Assembly (NCBI GenBank): GCA_017535315.1
Contig: JAFXUD010000040.1
Coordinates: forward strand, 1-64,000
DNA from: Victivallales bacterium
Lineage (GTDB): Bacteria > Verrucomicrobiota > Lentisphaeria > Oligosphaerales > Oligosphaeraceae
Direction of reading: 5' to 3'
DNA length: 64,000 nucleotides
The stretch's first letter is position 1; each line of letters starts with the position of its first letter. The position numbers and the translations under genes are program-made. Shown one piece after another: positions 53,005-60,424 of this stretch. The notes beneath the pieces are model-generated. The model was not told where the DNA came from. It saw only the letters and a list, made by a program, of their open reading frames with translations, and made no database searches.

Positions 53005-54309
53005 CTATTCGGCGGCCTCTTCCCAGCGGGAAATCGGCAATTGTTCCAAAATAGCCTCAATGACCTTCCCCGCATCCGCCCATTCGGCACGCGCCTGCAG
53101 GCGCAATGGCGTCCTATGCGCCAGGACAAACACCGCCAGATCACGCACATCCCGTGGCAGCACATGGTCACGACCACTAATGGCCGCCAGGCTCTGGCTG
53201 GCACGCATAAGAGCCAGGGATGCACGGGTGCTACAGCCATACATCAAGGCGGGATGCTTACGGGTCTCGTCGATGATGGTGACAATATAGTCGCGCACCT
53301 GAGGAGAAACAAAAATCTTGCGGATAATCGACTGGCAGCGTAGAATGTCATTGGCGTCCGCCACATGGGAGATGCTGTTCAGCGGATTGGACTCCGCCTG
53401 GTTCTGCAAAATCAGAAGCTCGTCCCCGTGTTCAGGGTATCCCATACTCAGCCGCATGAGGAATCGGTCAAGCTGCGCTTCAGGCAGTGGATAGGTTCCG
53501 TGGAAATCGACGGGATTCTGAGTGGCGATGACAAAGAAGGGCTTCCGCAAGACATGCGGACTGCCATCGACGGTGACCATCGCCTCCGCCATGCACTCCA
53601 GCAGACTGGACTGCACGCGGGGCGTCCCGCGGTTGATTTCATCCGCCAACACAACATTGGTGAAGACTGGACCTGGCATGAAAACGAACTTGCGTTGGAT
53701 CTCGTCGAAGATGCTGATGCCCGTGATGTCGTTGGGCAGCATGTCAGGGGTGAACTGAATGCGCTTGAAGCCTGTGCGGATGGAACGCGCAAGCGCCTGC
53801 GCCAACTTTGTCTTGCCCACGCCAGGGACATCCTCTAGAAGAACGTGCCCGTCACTCACGAGCGCAATCAGCACATGATGGATGACCTCGTCTTTTCCCT
53901 GGATGACCTTTGCCATATTGGCGGCAATTCTCGCGACAACGTCCTGCACAAACTTGAAATCGCCGCCGTGTTCTACTGTCGATTCCTCCTCCTTTTCCTC
54001 GACATCGCGGGACAGAATATCTGCATCCGTGTAAATCAGAAGGACATCATCAATCTGAATCTGGTCGAGATTGTTGAGAAGTGTTTTCTCAGCCAGAAGA
54101 TGCGAATTGAGATAGGTGCCGTTTTTCCCTCCCAGATCCTCCAGATAGACGCCCGTGTTGTCGCACGTCAGCTTGCAGTGCCTCTTGGATATTCCACTAT
54201 GGTTGAGGCGCAAATCGGCATGTTCATCACGGCCAATGAGGGTTTCGCCTTTTGTAATCGTGTATTCAGCCGTGACCTTGTAGTTTTCCTGAATCGTGAG
54301 CTTTGGCAT
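53005..54309 (-). CDS. FHA-MoxR AAA ATPase fusion
   Basis: 434 residues. The first 105 are an FHA domain (TLIGRDEHADLRL, then SGISKRHCKL, LGGKNGTYLN), which binds phospho-Thr. From about 120 the MoxR AAA core has Walker A GVPGVGKTK, Walker B VLADEINRG and sensor ATQNPVDFHGTYPLPEAQLDRFL. MoxR normally acts with DUF58, as here. A fused FHA implies control by a Ser/Thr kinase, but no kinase is in the window. It is the first gene of the MoxR-DUF58-TgpA operon, preceded by palindromic element A2. Confidence 0.92.
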   Translation of the reverse strand: MPKLTIQENYKVTAEYTITKGETLIGRDEHADLRLNHSGISKRHCKLTCDNTGVYLEDLGGKNGTYLNSHLLAEKTLLNNLDQIQIDDVLLIYTDADILSRDVEEKEEESTVEHGGDFKFVQDVVARIAANMAKVIQGKDEVIHHVLIALVSDGHVLLEDVPGVGKTKLAQALARSIRTGFKRIQFTPDMLPNDITGISIFDEIQRKFVFMPGPVFTNVVLADEINRGTPRVQSSLLECMAEAMVTVDGSPHVLRKPFFVIATQNPVDFHGTYPLPEAQLDRFLMRLSMGYPEHGDELLILQNQAESNPLNSISHVADANDILRCQSIIRKIFVSPQVRDYIVTIIDETRKHPALMYGCSTRASLALMRASQSLAAISGRDHVLPRDVRDLAVFVLAHRTPLRLQARAEWADAGKVIEAILEQLPISRWEEAAE

Positions 54310-54346
54310 GATTCTCTTCCGTAATCCGTCTTCATTTCCATGGAGT

Positions 54347-54546
54347 AGTAGCTATTCAGAAGGGTAAGCCGCGTAGCGGCGGCAAGAACATAGCCGTGGG
54401 TGTAGCGAGCGCCTTCGGCGCGAGCAGGACCCACGGGCAGACGATATTTCCCAGTTCCTTTGCGCCTTGCCGCGTAGCAAAGCAGAACGGCAAGGCGCAG
54501 AAAAAACGGTAGCCTGTACCAATTTTCCCCCTTCTGAATAGTTACC
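54347..54546. repeat. Palindromic repeat family A, copy 2 (about 200 bp)
   Basis: The inverse of 24867-25065: GCTATTCAGAAGGGTAAGCC at the left, CTTCTGAATAGTTACC at the right, with the same three internal stems (GCCGCGTAGCGGC, CGTGGGT/ACCCACG with CGCCTTCGGCG, and TGCGCCTTGCCG/CGGCAAGGCGCA). It lies 38 bp upstream of the FHA-MoxR start. Confidence 0.92.
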
Positions 54547-54571
54547 ATAGGTGATTTACTCACCCGACAGT

Positions 54572-54607
54572 GGTGGTTCAAAACAGGTTGACCTGTTTTG
54601 AACCACC
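54572..54607. repeat. 17-bp perfect inverted repeat
   Basis: GGTGGTTCAAAACAGGT and its exact reverse complement ACCTGTTTTGAACCACC are separated by TG. No U-tract follows on either strand. It lies between element A2 and the terminator of the aminotransferase gene. Confidence 0.92.
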
Positions 54608-54613
54608 GCTACA

Positions 54614-54652
54614 GAAAAAACGAAAAGGGCGCACACATTATTGGTGCGCCCC
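54614..54652 (-). terminator. Rho-independent terminator of the aminotransferase gene
   Basis: GGGCGCAC/GTGCGCCC (54627-54634 and 54644-54651) is followed on the minus strand by TTTTCGTTTTTTC. It lies 47 bp beyond the stop at 54699. Confidence 0.9.
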
Positions 54653-54698
54653 TTGGTTGCGTCCCTATCAGAGATAGGTTGCAAATACCTCTGCCGTT

Positions 54699-56012
54699 TT
54701 ACGAGCGCAGATCTTTCCAGCCCTGATAGATCATACGGAAGAGTTCATCCACATCCTCCTCCTCAATGCAGGAAAAGGCAATACGGAGGTCCGTGTCATT
54801 GATGGCGATAGTCCCGATGCCATATTTGTCCAGCAGGTGGATACGCAGGTCGCTGGCATTGACATCCTTGATTTTCAGGCACATGAAATATCCGCTGTTG
54901 AACGGGTAAACCTCCCATGCCTCCGAATATTCGGCGCACCCGAGAGCTTCCTCAACCTTGAGCGCCCTCTTCCGCATGATTTCCGCCTTGGCGGCACGCT
55001 GCTCAAAGAAATCGGGTGATTTCAGGGCATTGAGCACTAGGAACTGGGACAAGGCGGAGCAGTTGCTGACAACAGACCTGATGATGCCCGCCATCTTGGA
55101 GTTGACCGCCTCGAATACAGGCGAATCTGCCTTTACACCGCCAATTGAGAAACTGACAAAGCCAACGCGCAACCCCCAGACATAGACCTCCTTCGTGGCG
55201 GCATCCGCCTTGAAGGACAGAATGCGCGGATGAAGTCCCGCCAACTTGGTGAACAAGGACTGGCGAGTCACTTCAGGCTTGAAGAACAGCCCGTAGTAGG
55301 CGTCATCCACGATGACGGCTAGATTGACGCCCTTGTCCGCAGTCTCCTTCAACGCCTGAGCGATAGCGCAGTTTTCCGCGTCGGTGGGAGAGTAGCCCGT
55401 CGGATTGTTTGGGAAGTTCAGAAGGACGATTATCTTCTTGCGCCCAGCCGCCACAGATTCACCCAAGGCCTGGCGGAAGGCCTCGACATTGAAACCTTTT
55501 CCCTTGAAGAACTGGAAGAACTTGGGTTCCGCACCCTTACGCTCCACAAAGTTCAGGCGATAGTTTCCCCAGTTCTTATCGGGATAAAGGAAAAGATCCC
55601 CTGGGTCAACTATAAGGTCTGCAATCAGGGAAAGGGCGTGGGATAGACCGCCTGTGACAATGGGCAGACTGCACGGCTTGCCGACCAGGTCGGGATTGTC
55701 CTTCAAATCCTTCGCCTGCCACGCCTCGCGCAACTTCTGGTTGCCTGGCGATGATGCGTACAAGAGAGCATCGCCAGGGGCAATGCCTGGAAGCTGCTCC
55801 ATCAGGCAATCCAGATGCATTGCCACGCCATCCTCCAAGGCAGTGCCGATGGTCGCATTGAAGCGGGTGGCCTTCTTCTTCGCTTCAGCTGACTGGCTTA
55901 AAATGCCCTTGCTTGGGAAATAAAAACGCTTGCCCAGCTCGGAAAGCATTTCAAAGAGGTGGGGAGCCTCCGAGCAAATGGTTGCATTCAACGATTCTGC
56001 TAATGGATTCAT
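54699..56012 (-). CDS. Class I/II aminotransferase
   Basis: 437 residues. LNFPNNPTGY, IVDDAYYGLFF and the DAATKEVYVWGLRVGF segment (PLP Lys followed by GLRVG) define the aspartate aminotransferase fold. The length is normal. The specific amino acid is not clear. It is monocistronic, with its own terminator; AGG lies upstream of ATG 56012. Confidence 0.88.
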   Translation of the reverse strand: MNPLAESLNATICSEAPHLFEMLSELGKRFYFPSKGILSQSAEAKKKATRFNATIGTALEDGVAMHLDCLMEQLPGIAPGDALLYASSPGNQKLREAWQAKDLKDNPDLVGKPCSLPIVTGGLSHALSLIADLIVDPGDLFLYPDKNWGNYRLNFVERKGAEPKFFQFFKGKGFNVEAFRQALGESVAAGRKKIIVLLNFPNNPTGYSPTDAENCAIAQALKETADKGVNLAVIVDDAYYGLFFKPEVTRQSLFTKLAGLHPRILSFKADAATKEVYVWGLRVGFVSFSIGGVKADSPVFEAVNSKMAGIIRSVVSNCSALSQFLVLNALKSPDFFEQRAAKAEIMRKRALKVEEALGCAEYSEAWEVYPFNSGYFMCLKIKDVNASDLRIHLLDKYGIGTIAINDTDLRIAFSCIEEEDVDELFRMIYQGWKDLRS

Positions 56013-56219
56013 GAAATTGCCTATTTATCAAAAAAACATATAATCCGCTGTGGTATGTGTCCCAGCGGCGTGAAGATATTCAGGGCATCTTGTTAATCGA
56101 TTATCCTGAGTTTAATAATGTAATTTTGTCAGTGGAATTTACAACTTGACAGGACGTAGATTTTGACCAATATTTGACCGCATATATCTTCGAAAAAAGA
56201 GGTTTTCACCTATATAAAC

Positions 56220-56248
56220 TTGTTTTTATCCATAATATAATGTATAAT
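56220..56248 (+). promoter_or_regulatory. Promoter of pseudopilin-like gene 3
   Basis: TTGTTT (56220-56225) and TATAAT (56243-56248) have a 17-bp spacer. Upstream, TTTGACC occurs twice (56162-56168 and 56173-56179), a possible regulator site. A second TTGACA is at 56144-56149. Confidence 0.55.
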
Positions 56249-56307
56249 ATTAGAGTTAACATATCACCCCTTTTGAAGGAAAACCGTGAAGTTAAAGGCA
56301 TATCATC

Positions 56308-56964
56308 ATGAAAAAACGTTTATTCACCCTAATTGAGCTGCTCGTCGTCATCGCCATCATCGCCATTTTGGCCGCCATGCTGTTGCCCGCCTTAAGCAAG
56401 GCACGGGAGAAGGCCCGCCAGATTTCCTGCACCAACATTCTGAAGCAGATGGCGTTGACCATGTTCCTCTATGCAGACCAGAACGACGATGCGCTCCCTG
56501 CCGCACGTCCTTACGCGGAGATGAATTACCTGGCCTGGTTCCGCGAAGGATTCACCATCGAGCCATCCCTCTTCAGCAGATCCAACGTCAGCAATGGAAC
56601 AGTAGGGGCCGTTCCGCTCTGTCCCTCCTGCCTAGGAGAAAATGGGATGACATTGTACTCCCAGGCCAATTCGCCTGTGGCTGTTTCCCACTCCAAAGCG
56701 GACCGTGCAGGGTACGGTTTCAACATCTACACTGGTTACCCAAAAAATAACGCCTGGAGTTCCACTCCTGGCTATCTCCGCGAATGGGTGAAGCCCTCCA
56801 CCACCTGGATGATGTGCGATTCCCCCGTCGAGGTCATTCAATACAACTGGTGGTTCGGCTTTCGACACAACAACCAATGTAACACCGCCATGTTCGATGG
56901 CCATGTCGAGACATATCCAAAAATCCCTGGTCCCCTGCCCCAAGACCTCTTCAAGAAAAAATAA
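56308..56964 (+). CDS. Pseudopilin-like secreted protein 3
   Basis: 218 residues. Starts [17 protein letters not shown] with Leu at -1, then [11 protein letters not shown]. The C-terminal part has [15 protein letters not shown], the family's end motif. It is clearly related to the pair at 47-49 kb but more distant. It precedes the heparinase-family gene by 84 bp in the same orientation and may be expressed with it. Confidence 0.9.
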   Translation: MKKRLFTLIELLVVIAIIAILAAMLLPALSKAREKARQISCTNILKQMALTMFLYADQNDDALPAARPYAEMNYLAWFREGFTIEPSLFSRSNVSNGTVGAVPLCPSCLGENGMTLYSQANSPVAVSHSKADRAGYGFNIYTGYPKNNAWSSTPGYLREWVKPSTTWMMCDSPVEVIQYNWWFGFRHNNQCNTAMFDGHVETYPKIPGPLPQDLFKKK

Positions 56965-57047
56965 AATCCATTTGAGCTAATTTCAATAGTCATCGGCGTC
57001 AAGATGCCTTTCTTGTGTCGTAATATTTTCCAGCATCCGTCTTTTCC

Positions 57048-60000
57048 ATGAAACTGAAAAGTATCCTCCTATTTCTTATGCAGTCCCTGGTTTCTGCTCT
57101 TTTTGCTCAAATCGAGTACAATGACCCGCTGGATTTAAATATCTGGGAACGTTTCCGCAATGCCACTCCGCACCCAAGATGCATGATGACGGGCGCGGAT
57201 GTCCAGCATACGCGCAACCTCATCAAGACCGAAACGTGGGCGGCGCAGTATGCACAGTCCAGAATACTTTCAGCAGACAAGGTACTGGCAGAGTTGACCG
57301 ACGCAAAACTGGAGCAGTTCATTGAAATCACGACCCCAATGGGCTTTTTCTACCCCTGCCCTGGCTGTCGCGCGAAAGGCCTTCCCTGGCACCCAAACGG
57401 CAACTGGTCGTGGAATGCAAAGGACCCTGAGCATATCACCTGCAACACCTGCCACACCGTGTTCCCGCATCCCGACCACCCTGAGGAGATCGTCATCCAA
57501 AGCAAGTGGGATCCCAGGCAGAAGATCACCTTTGTGGGCGGCGAACCCTTCCCCGTCTATGGCGTCATCACCCGCCCGTCCATGAACGGCATGATACGTA
57601 CCCGCAAGCTCCAGTTTTCATTGACCTGGCTGGACACGCTGGCAGATGCCTATCTCTATTCAGCAGAAGCCAAATACGCGGAAGGCGTCAAACGACTTTT
57701 GCTCCGCTACGCGACCGTCCTCCCCAACTATCTCTTCGGCGTGAACATCTACTCGGAGTTCGCCGACTGCGACCCGCATATCGCCGCCAAAGACCCACTC
57801 AACCTTCCCGCCGATGAAATCACCGCCCCGCCCAACAAACCAGACCGACGCATTCACTCGGGCTACTGGCAGGGGAACCGCATGGGAACAGCAGGCATGG
57901 ACGGCTCCATCGGTGTCCGCCTCTCCAATGCATACGACCTCACCTGCACCGCCAAACACGCGGACGGCACCCCCGTCTATACGGAGGAGGAGTGCAAGCG
58001 CATCGAGAAGGACGTCCTCATCGAACTGGCCTATCACTTTGTCTATGACACGAAAATCAACAACAAGTCGGTCGGCAACCGCGCTGGTGCGGCGGCCATC
58101 GGGCTGGCAACAGGGCAGCCCGACATGGTGCGCTTCGGCCTAGATGGTTTCCTGCGCACCGTCAACAGTTGGTTCCTGCCAGACGGCTCCACATCCGAAT
58201 CCGCTGGCTACGGCCTGATGACCATGGGCTGCATCCAGTCCTTCTCCTACCTCTTCCGCGACTACAGCGACCCCGATGGCTATGTCACCCCCGAAGGCTC
58301 CCCGCGCCTCACGCATTTCAACGTCTGCCGCGACACGGACTACGGCACCTGCTGGCAGAACATGATCCTCGCCCTGCAGGGGAACCTGTTCTACCCGCCC
58401 ATTGCCGACAGCTACAAGAGCGGTCGCATCTCCACTGCGTTCGCCGACATGCTGGCACTCTGCCTCCCAAACAAATTCACCCTCAGTTTCCTGAAGGCCT
58501 CCAATGGCGGCAAGATATCCAACAGACGGACTCTCCTCACCTACGGGGACACACCGAGCCTTGATGGCGTGCCCGAATTCTCCCTCCCCGACATCGTCTT
58601 CCCCTATCTCTCGCAAGGCTATTTCAGGACGGGCGAACTCGGGAAGGGTTCGACTGCCGTCCTCAACGCCAGCAACTGGGGCGGGCACCATCACCAGGAC
58701 AGCCTCGACCTTGTCCTCTGGCAGGAGGATGAGCTGCTCAGCGACCTCGGCTACCTCTGGGACCACCAGGACAAGCACCAGACAGTCCGCACTTTCGCGC
58801 ACAACCTCGTGGTGATTGACGACAAAGACCAAGCCACCTACAACCGTGGCGGCAGCTTCGATCTCTTCGAGACGGCAGGAACCGTCAAGGCGATGCGCGC
58901 CTCCTCCAAGGCCTACCCTCAGGCTGGCACTTATGAACGCACCCTACTCCAGATAGAGCACAATAACGGCTCGTTCTACTGGCTGGACCTCTTCCGCGCC
59001 CAGGGAGGAAACACGCGCGACTACGTTTTCCATGGTCCGAACAATAACTACAGCCTCCGTAACATTGAGTTCAAGGAACCGCTTTCTGTCAACAACGAGA
59101 ACTTGGAAAAGCAGCGCTTTATCGTGCTGCTCCACGTTGACAAGCTGGATACCATCGAGATATCCGATCCAGAGGTGTTTGAAATCGACGAGCTGAACAA
59201 GCCTCTCGGTGAAAACATGGCACAGCCCTTCGTGACGGACATCCCTGTGGGTGAACCACGTCACGGCGATGACTGGGGCATCTACCGTGGAAACGGCACC
59301 TGCGCCTGGGAGCCCTGCGAAGGCAAAAAGACGCGCGGCATCAAATACTCGGCATTGACACACGACAAAAGCGGCATCATCAACCACGCCTTTGTCATCG
59401 GCGGCGGCAATGGCTTTGTCGCCCCCAACGGCTTCATCGGCAAGCGCAACGCCAGCTACTGCGTTCGCTTCTGGGCACGCGGCAACAACCGCCTCCGCAT
59501 CAAGGCGGTCTGCTATGACATTGGCAAGGAGAAAGATCCAGGTGCAAGACGGCATGTCAACGGCTTCCTCAAGGAGGTTGAAGTCACCCCTGAGTGGAAG
59601 CTTTTCGAGGGAAAAATCACCTTCGGACTTCCCAACCATAACTTCAAGCCCGCCCAGCGCTTTGTCGGCAAGCCCTCCGCCGATTGCTGGAGCGGCACCT
59701 GGTCCATCAGTCAAAACCTGCAATTCACCGCCATCATCCCTATCGATAAGCGGGAAACCTGCCTCTACGCAGATGAATGGGGCCAGCGGGACTGGAGAAA
59801 CTCGGACCGCGGCGCCACCCTCCCCTACTTCATGCGACGCAGAACTGGCACGCAACTGGACGAGTTCGTCACCATCTTCCAGACGCACAGGCAGGAACCT
59901 ACGGTGAAAAAACTCCAGGTCATCGAAAACGACAACGGAATGGTCGTGCTGGTCGATACGGCCAGTGGACAGGATGTCATCCTCTTTGCCAAAGAGGGCA

Positions 60001-60395
60001 AGCGGCTCGAATACGGTGCATGTGCAACCGACGCCCAGATTGCCGTCTCTGTTGCAGGCGAGAAGGCTGCAATGTTCTACGGAACAAAACTTGATGCAGG
60101 CGATTTTTCCCTGTCCTGCAAGCAGAAATGCTACCAAGGCAAAGAAATAACGGCAGTCAACGACAAATACGACGCCTACTTTCTGCTGAAGGGGGAGACG
60201 CCTGACATCTGTACGGGACATACGCTCATCGTCTGGGATGACAAGGGTGTCAGCCATGCCTATCCCATTTTGAAGAGCCAAAAGAGCGACGATGGTCTCC
60301 GAGCATTTGTGAAGGTGGATGGCTACGGCTTCCCCGCGCGTGAAGGCATCGCCTGGCAGTTGCCCGCCGTCGCTTCCATTCAATTGCCTCAGTAA
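57048..60395 (+). CDS. Secreted heparinase II/III-family lyase-like protein
   Basis: 1115 residues with a signal peptide (about 1-20, ending ALFAQ). An alpha-toroid (about 180-430) precedes the heparinase II/III beta domain with GGHHHQDSLDLVLW (about 544-557), a hallmark. A zinc-ribbon-like C104-x2-C107 and C132-x2-C135 lies before the toroid. A C-terminal jelly-roll (about 760-880) could bind carbohydrate. Such enzymes cut uronic acid-containing polysaccharides. No SD precedes the ATG. It is followed after 29 bp by a second secreted protein. Confidence 0.85.
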   Translation: MKLKSILLFLMQSLVSALFAQIEYNDPLDLNIWERFRNATPHPRCMMTGADVQHTRNLIKTETWAAQYAQSRILSADKVLAELTDAKLEQFIEITTPMGFFYPCPGCRAKGLPWHPNGNWSWNAKDPEHITCNTCHTVFPHPDHPEEIVIQSKWDPRQKITFVGGEPFPVYGVITRPSMNGMIRTRKLQFSLTWLDTLADAYLYSAEAKYAEGVKRLLLRYATVLPNYLFGVNIYSEFADCDPHIAAKDPLNLPADEITAPPNKPDRRIHSGYWQGNRMGTAGMDGSIGVRLSNAYDLTCTAKHADGTPVYTEEECKRIEKDVLIELAYHFVYDTKINNKSVGNRAGAAAIGLATGQPDMVRFGLDGFLRTVNSWFLPDGSTSESAGYGLMTMGCIQSFSYLFRDYSDPDGYVTPEGSPRLTHFNVCRDTDYGTCWQNMILALQGNLFYPPIADSYKSGRISTAFADMLALCLPNKFTLSFLKASNGGKISNRRTLLTYGDTPSLDGVPEFSLPDIVFPYLSQGYFRTGELGKGSTAVLNASNWGGHHHQDSLDLVLWQEDELLSDLGYLWDHQDKHQTVRTFAHNLVVIDDKDQATYNRGGSFDLFETAGTVKAMRASSKAYPQAGTYERTLLQIEHNNGSFYWLDLFRAQGGNTRDYVFHGPNNNYSLRNIEFKEPLSVNNENLEKQRFIVLLHVDKLDTIEISDPEVFEIDELNKPLGENMAQPFVTDIPVGEPRHGDDWGIYRGNGTCAWEPCEGKKTRGIKYSALTHDKSGIINHAFVIGGGNGFVAPNGFIGKRNASYCVRFWARGNNRLRIKAVCYDIGKEKDPGARRHVNGFLKEVEVTPEWKLFEGKITFGLPNHNFKPAQRFVGKPSADCWSGTWSISQNLQFTAIIPIDKRETCLYADEWGQRDWRNSDRGATLPYFMRRRTGTQLDEFVTIFQTHRQEPTVKKLQVIENDNGMVVLVDTASGQDVILFAKEGKRLEYGACATDAQIAVSVAGEKAAMFYGTKLDAGDFSLSCKQKCYQGKEITAVNDKYDAYFLLKGETPDICTGHTLIVWDDKGVSHAYPILKSQKSDDGLRAFVKVDGYGFPAREGIAWQLPAVASIQLPQ

Positions 60396-60424
60396 TACTC
60401 ACCTGATAGATGAGGAATAAAAAA

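Noticed and set aside
54572-54607. tRNA arm (GGTTCAAAA)
   Set aside because: It is a plain perfect hairpin with no acceptor, D or anticodon arms.
58944-60383. 479-residue antisense ORF in the heparinase-family gene
   Set aside because: No domain and no ribosome site; the sense frame is clearly coding.
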